Assembly (NCBI RefSeq): GCF_041893525.1 | Contig: NZ_CP169068.1 | Reading direction: 5' to 3' (one strand) | Length of the DNA: 64,000 nt | From: Phaeobacter bryozoorum | Lineage (GTDB): Bacteria; Pseudomonadota; Alphaproteobacteria; Rhodobacterales; Rhodobacteraceae | Shown: positions 54,955 through 63,985 of the stretch, one piece after another | Layout of the letters: each line of letters opens with the position of its first letter | Numbering within the stretch: position 1 is the stretch's first letter | Notes under the pieces: generated by a model | Told to the model about the DNA's origin: nothing | The model's input: the letters and a program-made list of their open reading frames with translations, nothing else | Database searches by the model: none | Made by a program: the position numbers and the translations under genes

Positions 54955-55566
54955 AGAATCCGCAGTATCATCGGCACGGTCGCAATATGACACTTGTGTG
55001 GGAATACAGGCGGTTGACGCGCGTCATTTGATAGGCCTGAAGCACCTCTAGATGACAGAGCCCGATAGACGGCGGCAGAGCGGAGGCCGATCTCAGCGTG
55101 GCGCGGTGACCATAATGAATTTACTCGGCTTGCTTATCGCCGCAAAACCATATCGGGCGACCGGCCGCCAAGTCGGTTGGCGAAGGCCTCGGTGAACGAC
55201 TATTTGCATCCATGGCCATGTGCTTACAGCCGAGCGCGACCGGTAAGCGGATTGCTTCACGGACACAGAGAGGATTCCGGCGCGATTGCCGACGTTGTCC
55301 GCTTGGAGCATGGCGCCTTGAGCGAGATAGTGGCAGCCCGCCGCTCGATCCAAGACACAGGCTGATCCAGACCGTTTCGCGCGGCCTGCACCTGCGATAC
55401 CGGCGCCCGACGCGAAAGCGAAGGTGGTCAAGAGGACCACATTCACGGCCCTCAGGGCAGAGCGATCCCCAATATGTGCGGCTCATCAGCCGGATGGAAA
55501 TCCATCGTGGGCGCCCTATTCCACCCCAACATTAAGAGAAACAGAATACGACAATATTGAGGAAGA
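54955..55566. other. Non-coding stretch upstream of tRNA-Ser
   Basis: About 600 bases without a convincing gene. A minus-strand frame at 55093-55446 starts with a hydrophobic, signal-like MNVVLLTTFAFASGAG but continues in low-quality Arg/Ser-rich sequence without a clear ribosome binding site; it may be a decayed gene. No repeat or attachment-site duplication was seen. Confidence 0.4.
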
Positions 55567-55656
55567 TGGCGGAGACGATGGGATTCGAACCCACGAGACC
55601 CTTCCGGGCCTACTCCCTTAGCAGGGGAGCGCCTTCGACCACTCGGCCACGTCTCC
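55567..55656 (-). tRNA. tRNA-Ser (anticodon GCT)
   Basis: Read on the minus strand, GGAGACG at the 5' end pairs with CGTCTCC at the 3' end. The anticodon stem/loop is CTCCCCTGCTAAGGGAG with anticodon GCT, a long variable arm (TAGGCCCGGAAGGGTCTC) fits a class II tRNA, and the T loop is GGTTCGAATCC. A discriminator G and encoded CCA follow (55570-55567). It reads AGC/AGT codons. Confidence 0.95.
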
Positions 55657-55833
55657 GCTGACCCGTCTATCAGCGCAACCAAGCCAAGAACAAGGGCGAA
55701 ATGCTGTTTTCGGCAAAAAAATTGCAGCCCTTGACCAGGGGGACAAAAACAGCAATCGCCCCGCCGCAGGCGTGCTGCAGCGGGGCGATGTGAGACGCTG
55801 TTCGGACGAAGGAAACCGTCGTCGCGCACCGCT

Positions 55834-56754
55834 TCAGGGCAGGATGGCAAGCCGCTTCAGGAACAGAGTTTTCACCGCATCGGCGTCAACTGCCATGTAG
55901 ACGTCGATCGGCTTGCGGTCGCTGTCTGTGGCGAGGCGGGTTTCGCCTGACGTTTCACCGTCGCAGGACACCTCCATTGCAACCGAGCGCGCCGTGAACA
56001 ACTCAGGATGCGTGCAGGCAATGACTGCGGCCGGATCATGAAGCGAGCAGCCGTCAAACTTGCCGACGGTTTCATAGAAATGCAGGTAGAAGACTGACAT
56101 TTCCTGCAACATCCCACCCAGCTCCGGGGATTGCGCGGCAATGGCGGAGAAATCCTCGGCGGTGCACAGAATGCGATGCGTGACATCCAGACCGACCATC
56201 TCAACCTGCGCGCCGGAACCGAAGACGACGTCGGCCGCGTGGGGGTCGTGATAGATGTTGGCTTCGGCGTGGGGGGTGATATTGCCGCCCTCTTCCAGCG
56301 AGCCACCCATGATCACGATCCGTTTCACATTTTTTGCAAACTCGGCGTCGCGCTGAATTGCATGGGCGATATTGGTCAGCGGACCAATCGGACAGATCAC
56401 CAGCTCACCCTTGTGCTCACGCGCCATGCGGATCAGGAAGTCAGCTGCATCCTCCTCCAGAGCTTGCCCTTTCGGCGTCTTGGCCGGAATGTCGCCAAAC
56501 CCTTCGGCGCCATGCACATGGGCAGAGGGCGTAAACGGCGGCAGCACCAGCGGGGTCTCGGCGCCGTGGGCGACAGGCAGGTCCAGACCCGCAGCTTCCA
56601 GCAAACGCAACGCGTTACGGGTGGCCGTTTTGGTGGTCACATTGCCAAAGATTGTCGTCAGCCCGAGTAGCTCGATATCCGGGGCCGCGGCCGCATAGAA
56701 AATCGCCATGGCATCGTCGATACCGGGATCCGTGTCGATGATCAGCTTTGTCAT
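55834..56754 (-). CDS. Nucleoside hydrolase (IUNH family)
   Basis: 306 residues. The calcium-binding N-terminal motif is IIDTDPGIDDAMAIFYA; GNVTTKTATRNALRLLE, VICPIGPLTNIAHAIQ, IVIMGGS, HAEANIYHDPHAADVVF and the late Asp in CSLHDPAAV complete the family. It splits the N-glycosidic bond of ribonucleosides to base plus ribose; purine or pyrimidine preference cannot be read. Cytoplasmic, single gene, no transporter nearby. Confidence 0.93.
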   Translation of the reverse strand: MTKLIIDTDPGIDDAMAIFYAAAAPDIELLGLTTIFGNVTTKTATRNALRLLEAAGLDLPVAHGAETPLVLPPFTPSAHVHGAEGFGDIPAKTPKGQALEEDAADFLIRMAREHKGELVICPIGPLTNIAHAIQRDAEFAKNVKRIVIMGGSLEEGGNITPHAEANIYHDPHAADVVFGSGAQVEMVGLDVTHRILCTAEDFSAIAAQSPELGGMLQEMSVFYLHFYETVGKFDGCSLHDPAAVIACTHPELFTARSVAMEVSCDGETSGETRLATDSDRKPIDVYMAVDADAVKTLFLKRLAILP

Positions 56755-56848
56755 TTTTATCCTTCCGACTAATTAATCGTGCGGGTTTAGCATTTCCGTT
56801 AGCGGCAACTCAAGCCTGCCACTTTCAGGAATAGACAACAGCTGTATC

Positions 56849-56881
56849 AAGAAAATGCCCGCCTTCACTGGAAGACGGGCA
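56849..56881 (-). terminator. Intrinsic terminator of ychF
   Basis: On the minus strand TGCCCGTCTTC pairs with GAAGGCGGGCA around loop CAGT, followed by TTTTC. It lies 28 bases past the ychF stop. Confidence 0.7.
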
Positions 56882-56908
56882 CCAATATTGTCGCGGAGAG
56901 CAGAAAGA

Positions 56909-58006
56909 TCAGGTGTTGAACAGGAAGTGCAGCACATCGCCATCCTTGACGATGTAGCTTTTGCCCTCGGCGCGCATCTTGCCCGCTTCCTTGGCACCCT
57001 GTTCGCCGTTATGGGCGATGAAATCGTCATAGGCGATGGTTTCAGCGCGGATGAAACCTTTCTCGAAATCGCCGTGGATGACGCCCGCCGCCTGTGGTGC
57101 CGCAGTACCGGACCGGATGGTCCAGGCACGTGCTTCCTTGGGGCCGACGGTGAAATAGGTCTCCAGGTGCAACAGCTGGTAGCCTGCACGGATCAGCCGG
57201 TCGAGACCAGCCTCGGCAAGTCCCATTTCGGAGAGGAACATCTCTGCTTCCTCCGGCTCCAGCTGGCTGATTTCTTCTTCGATCTGGGCGGAGATGATTA
57301 CATGGCTGTTGCCCTGAGCCGCTGCCATGCCCGCCACTTTGGCCGAATGCTCGTTGCCCTCGACCGATTCCAACTCGCCGACGTTGCAGACATAAAGCAC
57401 TGGCTTGGTTGTCAGCAGTTGCAGCATTTTCCAGGCCTTGGCATCCTCTGCATCGACCTCGACCAGGCGCGCGGGTTGGCCATCTTCCAACATCGCCTGT
57501 GCCGCCGCCAGAAGGCGGTCCTGCTGCTGAGCTTCCTTGTCGTTGCCCTTCAGCTTACGCACCAGATTGGCGCGGCGTTTTTCAATGCTTTCTAGGTCGG
57601 CCAGCATCAGTTCAGTCTCGATCACCTCGGCATCGGCAACCGGGTCAACGCGCCCTTCAACATGGGTCACATCGCCATCTTCAAAGCAGCGCAGGACATG
57701 GGCGATGGCATCGGTTTCGCGGATGTTGGCGAGAAACTGGTTGCCCAGACCCTCGCCCTGCGAAGCGCCTTTGACCAGGCCTGCGATATCAACAAATGTC
57801 ATCCGCGTCGGGATGATCTGTTTAGAGCCCGCAATGGCCGCCAGCTTGTCCAGCCGGGCATCGGGCACGCCGACTTCACCGACATTCGGTTCGATCGTGC
57901 AAAACGGAAAGTTCGCCGCCTGCGCCGATGCGGTTTTCGTCAATGCGTTGAACAGAGTCGACTTGCCGACGTTCGGCAGACCCACGATTCCCATTTTAAA
58001 GCCCAT
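56909..58006 (-). CDS. ychF: Redox-/stress-responsive ATPase/GTPase YchF (EngD)
   Basis: 365 residues, OBG-like P-loop protein. G1 is GLPNVGKST near the N-terminus, G3 is DIAGLVKGASQGEGLGNQFL, and the later NVGELES/YVCNVGE region replaces the usual NKxD, which fits the family's ATP preference. A coiled-coil insertion (DLESIEKRRANLVRKLKGNDKEAQQQ) and a C-terminal TGS domain (GPKEARAWTIRSGTAAPQAAGVIHGDFEKGFIRAET) follow. AGGAGG sits 6 bases ahead of ATG 58006; a longer frame to 58072 is not needed. It binds ribosomes. Confidence 0.96.
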   Translation of the reverse strand: MGFKMGIVGLPNVGKSTLFNALTKTASAQAANFPFCTIEPNVGEVGVPDARLDKLAAIAGSKQIIPTRMTFVDIAGLVKGASQGEGLGNQFLANIRETDAIAHVLRCFEDGDVTHVEGRVDPVADAEVIETELMLADLESIEKRRANLVRKLKGNDKEAQQQDRLLAAAQAMLEDGQPARLVEVDAEDAKAWKMLQLLTTKPVLYVCNVGELESVEGNEHSAKVAGMAAAQGNSHVIISAQIEEEISQLEPEEAEMFLSEMGLAEAGLDRLIRAGYQLLHLETYFTVGPKEARAWTIRSGTAAPQAAGVIHGDFEKGFIRAETIAYDDFIAHNGEQGAKEAGKMRAEGKSYIVKDGDVLHFLFNT

Positions 58007-58303
58007 TTCGGCCTCCTGATGCCACTTGGGAGGTGCTTCTAGGCAGCATTTCGAAGTGACGCAAGCGCGCATCTCCCGCCCCCTCCGCCAAGCGCCCCGG
58101 TCGAGGCTGGTGCAAAGAGCAGTGAAGACCTAGTCCCGATGCGGAGGTTCTGAGCAAGGAAAATTTCAAAACAAGGTGCAACCAATTGGCGACACTCGCG
58201 TTCCTTTGATCGGAATGTGATCCCTTTGCCCCGCCAGAAGGTAGACATTCTTATGATTTAACGGCTCATTTCAGCTAGGCTGACCAAAACGAGACTATTG
58301 ACA

Positions 58304-58816
58304 ATGACATTACGCACCTTCGTTACCGCGACGCCCCTCGCCTGCGCCCTGACGCTTGCCAGCGCCCTCCCTTCGGCTGCCGCCGACTGGATCTTTGGTG
58401 CAGGATATTCAAGCTTTTCCCGTGAAGGGGCAGAGGATAGCGCATTGATCTCGGTGGAGTACCAGCATGATGCGTTCTGGCAGCGTGGCAACTTCGACGC
58501 AGCCTTTGGTGCCGCACTTGATTTGCAAACCACTGGCGATCTGTTCATCGGCGCAGGTGCGGTCGGCACGTGGCATCTCCAGCGCGGCTGGTTCATTGAA
58601 ACCAGCGTAATGCCCGGTGCCTACGCCGAGAGTGTCCGGCTCAACGATCTGGGCTCAACATTTGAAATTCGCAGCGCAATCGCCCTTGGCAAGGAATTCG
58701 CAAATGGCAAATCTCTGTCGCTGGCGCTGACCCATAAATCAAACGCATCCACAGCCGATATCAACCCCGGGGTAAATTCGCTTCTGCTACGCTGGCACGT
58801 CCCCTTCAAGGGCTAG
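58304..58816 (+). CDS. PagL-like lipid A 3-O-deacylase (outer membrane)
   Basis: 170 residues. Signal peptide MTLRTFVTATPLACALTLASALPSAAA, then alternating-hydrophobicity strands expected of an 8-strand outer-membrane barrel. The C-terminal THKSNASTADINPGVNSLLLRW matches the PagL pattern with the catalytic His and Ser (HxSNA) and a downstream acid region. PagL removes the 3-O acyl chain of lipid A. The N-terminal half is divergent, so the activity is likely rather than certain. It is 108 bases ahead of trpA and probably separate. Confidence 0.82.
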   Translation: MTLRTFVTATPLACALTLASALPSAAADWIFGAGYSSFSREGAEDSALISVEYQHDAFWQRGNFDAAFGAALDLQTTGDLFIGAGAVGTWHLQRGWFIETSVMPGAYAESVRLNDLGSTFEIRSAIALGKEFANGKSLSLALTHKSNASTADINPGVNSLLLRWHVPFKG

Positions 58817-58924
58817 AGGCAGGCGCCCGCCTGGCGGAGGAGCAGCGTGGCAATAAGGCGAGCGGGATTGATTTCCGCCGCAACATTCGGCACACCGAAG
58901 CGGACACATTCAAAAGGCCCGATC

Positions 58925-59716
58925 ATGACCCGCATTGATGCCAAATTCGCCGAACTGAAAGCTGCCAGCAAAAAGGCCTTTGTCGCCTATGTCATGGCGG
59001 GTGACCCTGACTTCGACACCTCGCTTGAACTGGTAAAGGGGCTGCCCGCGGCGGGCGTCGATGTGATCGAACTGGGCCTACCCTTTACCGATCCGATGGC
59101 CGATGGCCCGACCATTCAGCTGGCCGGACAGCGCGCGCTGGAAGCCGGTATGACCCTTGAGCGCACACTTGAGCTGGCGCGTGCGTTCCGCGCCGAAGAC
59201 GACACCACACCCATCGTGATGATGGGATACTACAATCCTATCTATAGCCGGGGCGTTGATAAGTTCCTCAAAGACGCCAAGGCAGCTGGCATCGACGGGT
59301 TGATCGTGGTTGACCTGCCGCCGGAAGAAGACAGCGAATTGTGCCTCCCCGCGCAGGAGGCAGGGCTGAATTTCATTCGACTGGCCACTCCTACCACCGA
59401 CGACAAGCGCCTGCCCCGCGTCCTGCAAAACACCTCCGGTTTCGTCTATTACGTCTCGATCACCGGGATCACAGGTGCAGCCGAAGCCGAAGCGACCAAT
59501 GTCGGACCGGAAGTGGCGCGGATCAAAGCCAATACCGATCTGCCTGTTATCGTCGGCTTTGGCATCAATACGCCTGAAAAATCAAAGGCCATCGCCTCCG
59601 TCGCCGATGGCGCGGTGGTCGGCTCTGCCATTGTCGGCCAGATTGGCGCAGGCAAATCCGTCGCCGAGGTCCTCAGTTTCGTAAAGTCTCTCTCTGACGG
59701 GGCACACGCTGCCTGA
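58925..59716 (+). CDS. trpA: Tryptophan synthase alpha subunit
   Basis: 263 residues. The catalytic acids lie in VIELGLPFTDPMADGPTIQLAGQRAL (Glu and Asp), with the IVMMGYYNPIYSRGVDKFL and ITGITGAA loops and VGFGINTPEKSKAIASVADGAVVGSAIV phosphate site intact. It cleaves indole-3-glycerol phosphate to indole for TrpB, which is not adjacent here. ATG 58925 fits the family length; the frame is open upstream to 58847 without similarity. An intrinsic terminator follows. Confidence 0.97.
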   Translation: MTRIDAKFAELKAASKKAFVAYVMAGDPDFDTSLELVKGLPAAGVDVIELGLPFTDPMADGPTIQLAGQRALEAGMTLERTLELARAFRAEDDTTPIVMMGYYNPIYSRGVDKFLKDAKAAGIDGLIVVDLPPEEDSELCLPAQEAGLNFIRLATPTTDDKRLPRVLQNTSGFVYYVSITGITGAAEAEATNVGPEVARIKANTDLPVIVGFGINTPEKSKAIASVADGAVVGSAIVGQIGAGKSVAEVLSFVKSLSDGAHAA

Positions 59717-59750
59717 TCGCAATCAGCTGATCGCCGCCAACAATCATCAG

Positions 59751-59778
59751 GCCGCATCCCATCGGGTGCGGCTTTTTT
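59751..59778 (+). terminator. Intrinsic terminator of trpA
   Basis: GCCGCATCCC / GGGTGCGGC (one bulged base) around a 3-base loop, followed by six T (59773-59778). Strong, rho-independent type. Confidence 0.9.
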
Positions 59779-59828
59779 GCCGGTCACATCCGCGCGCGAG
59801 CATCCTGCATTGCATCTCACCCGATGGA

Positions 59829-59849
59829 TTGGTAATAAATTATTACCAA
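59829..59849. promoter_or_regulatory. Perfect 21-bp palindrome ahead of the hydroxy-acid dehydrogenase gene
   Basis: TTGGTAATAA-A-TTATTACCAA has 10-base perfect arms around one central base. TTGGT...ACCAA outer halves resemble operators of FadR/PdhR/LldR-type GntR regulators. It ends 20 bases ahead of the GTG start, a place where a bound repressor would block transcription or initiation. Confidence 0.65.
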
Positions 59850-59869
59850 GCAAGGGCGAGGATGACACC

Positions 59870-61033
59870 GTGCCAGTCATTACCAATATCGACGATCTGA
59901 AACGCATCTATGAACGGCGTGTCCCGCGCATGTTCTATGATTATGCAGAAAGTGGCAGCTGGACCGAGCAGACCTTTCGCGACAACACCAGCGATTTTGA
60001 AAAGATTCGACTGCGCCAACGGGTGGCGGTCGATATGGCTGGCCGCAGCACCGCAAGCCGGATGATCGGGCAGGAAGTGTCGATGCCTGTTGCCCTCGCG
60101 CCGGTTGGTCTGACCGGTATGCAACATGCCGATGGCGAGATAAAAGCAGCCCGCGCCGCCGAGGCTTTCGGCGTGCCGTTCACGCTGTCGACAATGTCCA
60201 TCAACTCGATCGAGGACGTGGCCGAGGCTACGACAAAACCCTTTTGGTTTCAGCTTTATACGATGAAGGACGAGGATTATGTCCGTCGTCTGATCCGGCG
60301 TGCAAAAGACGCCAAATGCTCCGCACTGGTAATCACGTTGGACCTCCAAATTCTTGGCCAGCGGCACAAGGATCTGAAAAACGGCCTTTCCGCACCGCCG
60401 AAGCTGACCCCAAAGACCATCGCCAACCTGATGACCAAATGGACCTGGGGCCTGCAGATGCTGGGCGCCAAGCGGCGTAACTTCGGCAATATCGTCGGCC
60501 ATGTGGACGGGATTTCGGACGCCTCGTCACTGGGTGCCTGGACAGCGGAACAGTTCGACCCCTCGCTCGACTGGGGGAAGATTGCCAAGCTGATCGAGCT
60601 TTGGGATGGCAAGGTCATCCTGAAGGGAATTCTAGATGTAGAAGATGCCAGGATGGCAGCAAAAGTTGGTGCCGACGCGATCGTGGTCTCCAATCATGGT
60701 GGCCGCCAGTTGGATGGCGCACTGAGCTCCATTCAGATGCTTCCTGCAATCATGGAGGCTGTAGGCGATCAGATCGAGGTTCATTTGGACAGCGGCATCC
60801 GCTCCGGCCAGGATATCCTGAAGGCACTTGCCCTTGGCGCGACGGGAACCATGATCGGGCGCGCCTTTGTTTACGGGCTCGGCGCTATGGGACAGGCCGG
60901 CGTCACCCGGGCACTGGAGGTGCTGCACAAGGAGCTGGATACAACAATGGCGCTATGCGGTGAGAAATCTGTCGCCAATCTGGGTCGTCACAACCTGCTG
61001 ATCCCCGAAGATTTCGGCGGGCGCTGGCAGTAA
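59870..61033 (+). CDS. FMN-dependent alpha-hydroxy-acid (L-lactate-type) dehydrogenase
   Basis: 387 residues, LldD/glycolate-oxidase barrel. The N-terminus ITNIDDLKRIYERRVPRMFYDYAESGSW is diagnostic, with PVALAPVGLTGMQ, STMSINSIEDVA, FQLY, the FMN lysine in KVILKGIL, the catalytic His/Arg in VVSNHGGRQLDGA and phosphate site GIRSGQDILKALALGA and GTMIGRAF. L-lactate is the likeliest substrate, but glycolate or mandelate-type acids are possible. GTG 59870 follows GCGAGGA; the longer frame back to 59777 runs through the palindrome and terminator. Confidence 0.92.
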   Translation: MPVITNIDDLKRIYERRVPRMFYDYAESGSWTEQTFRDNTSDFEKIRLRQRVAVDMAGRSTASRMIGQEVSMPVALAPVGLTGMQHADGEIKAARAAEAFGVPFTLSTMSINSIEDVAEATTKPFWFQLYTMKDEDYVRRLIRRAKDAKCSALVITLDLQILGQRHKDLKNGLSAPPKLTPKTIANLMTKWTWGLQMLGAKRRNFGNIVGHVDGISDASSLGAWTAEQFDPSLDWGKIAKLIELWDGKVILKGILDVEDARMAAKVGADAIVVSNHGGRQLDGALSSIQMLPAIMEAVGDQIEVHLDSGIRSGQDILKALALGATGTMIGRAFVYGLGAMGQAGVTRALEVLHKELDTTMALCGEKSVANLGRHNLLIPEDFGGRWQ

Positions 61034-61161
61034 CATACGGCGCGGCGACAGCCGTATTTCCGGTTTGCGACTTGCAATATCAGCCAATCCGGTCTATGCG
61101 CACGGCTTCACGCGGGGTGACAGCCTTGGAGGCACCCCCATTATCAAATTGGAGAATTATC

Positions 61162-61791
61162 ATGGCTGGTCAGATTCCTGATCTTGTTTGCCAAGAACGT
61201 ACGGGGTCGGGCAAGGGCGCCGCTCGTGCAGCACGTCGTGCTGGCATGGTTCCTGGTGTTGTTTTCGGTGGCGATGCCGAACCGATGTCGATCCAGATCC
61301 CCTTCAACGAACTGCTGAAAAAACTGAAAGCCGGCCGCTTCAAGTCCACCCTGTGGAACCTGAAAGTGGAAGGCCAGGAAGACGTGCGCGTGATCTGCCG
61401 CGACGTTCAGCGTGACGTTGTCAAGGACCTGCCGACACACTTCGACCTGATGCGTCTGCGTCGCACCTCGAAGGTGAATCTCTTCGTTCCCGTAGAGTTC
61501 ATCAACGAAGACAAAGCCCCCGGCATCAAGCGTGGCGGCGTTCTGACCGCCGTCCGTCCCGAGGTTGAGCTGGTTGTGACCGCTGGCGACATCCCCGAGA
61601 AGCTGGTTGTTGATCTTGACGGTCTGAATGTTGGCGACACCGTCACCATCTCCTCAATCAAACTGCCGGAAGGCGCAAAGCCGACCATCGACCGCGATTT
61701 CGTTGTAGCCAACATCTCCGCTCCGTCGGGCCTGAAGTCCGCTGACAACGAAGCGTCTGAAGACGAAGCCGAAGTGGCCGCAGAAGAATAA
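61162..61791 (+). CDS. rplY: 50S ribosomal protein L25/general stress protein Ctc
   Basis: 209 residues. The N-terminal 5S-rRNA-binding domain is LVCQERTGSGKGAARAARRAGMVPGVVFGGD, followed by the TL5/Ctc C-terminal beta domain (FVPVEFINEDKAPGIKRGGVLTAVRPEVEL) and an acidic tail. This is the long CTC form usual in alphaproteobacteria. TTGGAGA precedes ATG 61162. A strong terminator follows, so it is expressed apart from pth. Confidence 0.97.
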   Translation: MAGQIPDLVCQERTGSGKGAARAARRAGMVPGVVFGGDAEPMSIQIPFNELLKKLKAGRFKSTLWNLKVEGQEDVRVICRDVQRDVVKDLPTHFDLMRLRRTSKVNLFVPVEFINEDKAPGIKRGGVLTAVRPEVELVVTAGDIPEKLVVDLDGLNVGDTVTISSIKLPEGAKPTIDRDFVVANISAPSGLKSADNEASEDEAEVAAEE

Positions 61792-61820
61792 GCTCCGACC
61801 GAAATGTCCGGAACGATGAA

Positions 61821-61850
61821 GCGAGGCCATCTTTGGCCTCGCTTTTTTTT
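61821..61850 (+). terminator. Intrinsic terminator of rplY
   Basis: GCGAGGCCA (61821-61829) pairs perfectly with TGGCCTCGC (61834-61842) around TCTT, followed by eight T (61843-61850). Confidence 0.95.
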
Positions 61851-61991
61851 GTAGATATGGGCGGCAGTCTTGGCAGGTCGCCACCTTTCAAACGGATGTC
61901 GAATCGCGTCAGGGGCTGGATTTTTTTTCGCAAACGCGCCATGTAGCCTGATGAGATAGAGCCCCACACCAAACACATCGTAGAATTGTCC

Positions 61992-62744
61992 ATGAAACTT
62001 TTTGTTGGCCTCGGAAACCCCGGCGCGAAATATGCAGGCAACCGGCACAATATCGGCTTTATGGCGCTGGATCAGATTGCTAGCGACCACGGGTTTTCGC
62101 CTTGGAAATCAAAGTTCCAGGCCCAGATCAGTGAAGGTGTGCTTGGCGGAACCAAAGTCCTGCTGCTGAAACCGCAGACCTTTATGAACCTGTCCGGTCA
62201 GTCCGTCGGCGAAGCTATGCGGTTCTATAAACTCGCCCCCGTCGATGTGATTGTCCTGCACGATGAGCTGGACCTTGCACCGGGGAAGGCGCGGGTGAAA
62301 CAGGGTGGCGGCCATGCAGGCCATAATGGGCTGCGCTCGATCCATTCTCATATCGGTGCAGATTACGGTCGCGTGCGGCTCGGTATCGGTCACCCGGGTC
62401 ACAAGGACGCCGTTGCAGGATATGTGCTACGCGATTTCGCGAAGGCAGATGAGGTCTGGCTCGATGATCTAATGCGCGGTATCTCCGACGGCGCCGCCCA
62501 TTTGGCGGCGGGAGATGGCGGAAAATTCATGAATGCCGTTGCCCTGCGCGTGGCTCCACCGCGCAGCTCGAGCGCCGGGTCGGCGCCAAAGGGGCAGAAA
62601 GCTGCCGTACCTTCGGAAAAAGCGGCAAAATCCGGAGACACGGCCAAGTCGCAGCCCTCCCAGCCTTCACAAGCCGATAGAACTGACACCGGCAATCAAC
62701 CCCAGCCATCCGCCATGGAGCGGCTGCTGAACAAGTTCAAGTAA
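61992..62744 (+). CDS. pth: Peptidyl-tRNA hydrolase with extended C-terminal tail
   Basis: 250 residues. The catalytic core shows KLFVGLGNPGAKYAGNRHNIGF (catalytic His and Asn), KPQTFMNLSGQSV, VLHDELDLAPGKARVKQGGGHAGHNGLRSI and RVRLGIGHPG. The core ends near residue 185. About 60 further residues are Ser/Pro/Lys-rich and of low complexity, then MERLLNKFK closes the protein; such tails are common in roseobacter Pth. It recycles tRNA from peptidyl-tRNA that drops off ribosomes. The rplY-pth order is a conserved arrangement. Confidence 0.96.
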   Translation: MKLFVGLGNPGAKYAGNRHNIGFMALDQIASDHGFSPWKSKFQAQISEGVLGGTKVLLLKPQTFMNLSGQSVGEAMRFYKLAPVDVIVLHDELDLAPGKARVKQGGGHAGHNGLRSIHSHIGADYGRVRLGIGHPGHKDAVAGYVLRDFAKADEVWLDDLMRGISDGAAHLAAGDGGKFMNAVALRVAPPRSSSAGSAPKGQKAAVPSEKAAKSGDTAKSQPSQPSQADRTDTGNQPQPSAMERLLNKFK

Positions 62745-62821
62745 TTAAAGTTTCCGTTGCGTCCTGTTTGCGCGGGCAGGCTCCGGCTGGCTAGGCTCAG
62801 CCGCGCCCGAGGAGGATTTTT

Positions 62822-63985
62822 ATGCGTCGATATTTAGAGCTATTTTCCTATTTTCTGATAACCTTACTGATCTGCGCGACCGCCCTTGCCTATTGGCAGC
62901 GAGAGTCGCTGAGCCGTCTGATGGCCGTGAACAGGCTGTTTGATGCAGATCGTATTGTTTCTAATTTCTCAAATATGGAGGCGGCATTCCTGACGGTCCC
63001 CCTTGATCGTGGCGACACTGCGGTCAGCCCCCTACCGCGCGGCGTCGAAATGACACTGCCAGCCGGCACCCAAGACTGGATCAATGAGCGGACGGTTACG
63101 TCTCTCTTGGTACTGAAGGGCGGTCAGCTTCGTCACGAAAGCTATTATCAGGGGACCGAACCGGGTGATCTGCGGATTTCCTGGTCGATGGCCAAGAGCT
63201 ACCTCTCGGCGCTGCTGGGCATTCTGTTGCAGGAGGATAAGATCCGCTCGCTCGATGATCTTGTCATCGAGTATGCGCCCGAGCTGAAGGGCAGTGCCTA
63301 TGAGCGGGCCAGCATCCGCAATGTGTTGAATATGGCCAGCGGAGTTAAGTTCAACGAGGATTATCTGGACTATAACTCCGACATCAACCGTATGGGGCGC
63401 ACGCTGGCGCTTGGCGGCACGCTGGATGAGTTCGCCGCCGGCCTGACCGAAACAATCGGAGCCCCGGGCGAGGCCTGGCAGTATGTCTCCATCGACACCC
63501 ATGTGCTGGGAATGGTCATCCGCGGGGCAACGGGCCGCACCGTCCCGGACCTTCTGTCAGAGAAAATACTGCGGCATCTCGGCCTGGAACAGGCGGGCTA
63601 TTATCTGACGGATGGCGAGGGCGTTGCCTTTGTGCTGGGAGGGATCAACCAGACCACGCGAGACTATGCACGCTTTGGTCAGATGATTGCCCTGAACGGC
63701 CACTACAACGGCATCCAGGTGGTTCCGCAGGCCTGGATCACCGCCTCCACCCGGCCATCGGCGCCGACAAAGGCCGGTCGTATCGGGTATGGGTTTCAAT
63801 GGTGGATCCCCAAGAATGCCGTACCGGGCGAATTTCTGGCCAGAGGGGTCTACGGGCAGTATATCTATATCAATCAGGCCCGCGAGGTGGTGATTGTGGT
63901 AACCAGCGCTGATCGGCGGTTCCGTGATCCCGGTGTCGCTGATGAAAACGTCAGAATACTGCGGGCCCTTGCCAAATCTCTGTAG
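62822..63985 (+). CDS. Beta-lactamase-family serine hydrolase, membrane-anchored
   Basis: 387 residues. An N-terminal hydrophobic segment (YFLITLLICATALAYW) probably anchors it to the membrane facing the periplasm. The SxxK nucleophile lies in SWSMAKSYLSALLG, and the second motif is probably YVSIDTHVLG. FQWWIPKNAVPGEFLARGVYGQYIYI is the closing strand of the class C-like fold. Members are esterases, peptidases or beta-lactamases; sequence alone does not decide. ATG 62822 follows a GAGGAT-like site. It ends just before the window edge. Confidence 0.85.
   Translation: MRRYLELFSYFLITLLICATALAYWQRESLSRLMAVNRLFDADRIVSNFSNMEAAFLTVPLDRGDTAVSPLPRGVEMTLPAGTQDWINERTVTSLLVLKGGQLRHESYYQGTEPGDLRISWSMAKSYLSALLGILLQEDKIRSLDDLVIEYAPELKGSAYERASIRNVLNMASGVKFNEDYLDYNSDINRMGRTLALGGTLDEFAAGLTETIGAPGEAWQYVSIDTHVLGMVIRGATGRTVPDLLSEKILRHLGLEQAGYYLTDGEGVAFVLGGINQTTRDYARFGQMIALNGHYNGIQVVPQAWITASTRPSAPTKAGRIGYGFQWWIPKNAVPGEFLARGVYGQYIYINQAREVVIVVTSADRRFRDPGVADENVRILRALAKSL

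Noticed and set aside
55093..55446. Minus-strand frame starting with a signal-like MNVVLLTTFAFASGAG
   Set aside because: No clear ribosome binding site or family; the remainder looks like random GC-rich translation. Kept only as a remark on the intergenic region.
55567..55656. tRNA-Ser as a possible integration site
   Set aside because: No integrase and no direct repeat of the tRNA 3' end were found in the window.
58847..58924. Longer trpA N-terminus
   Set aside because: The extra 26 codons show no similarity to TrpA; ATG 58925 gives the normal family length.
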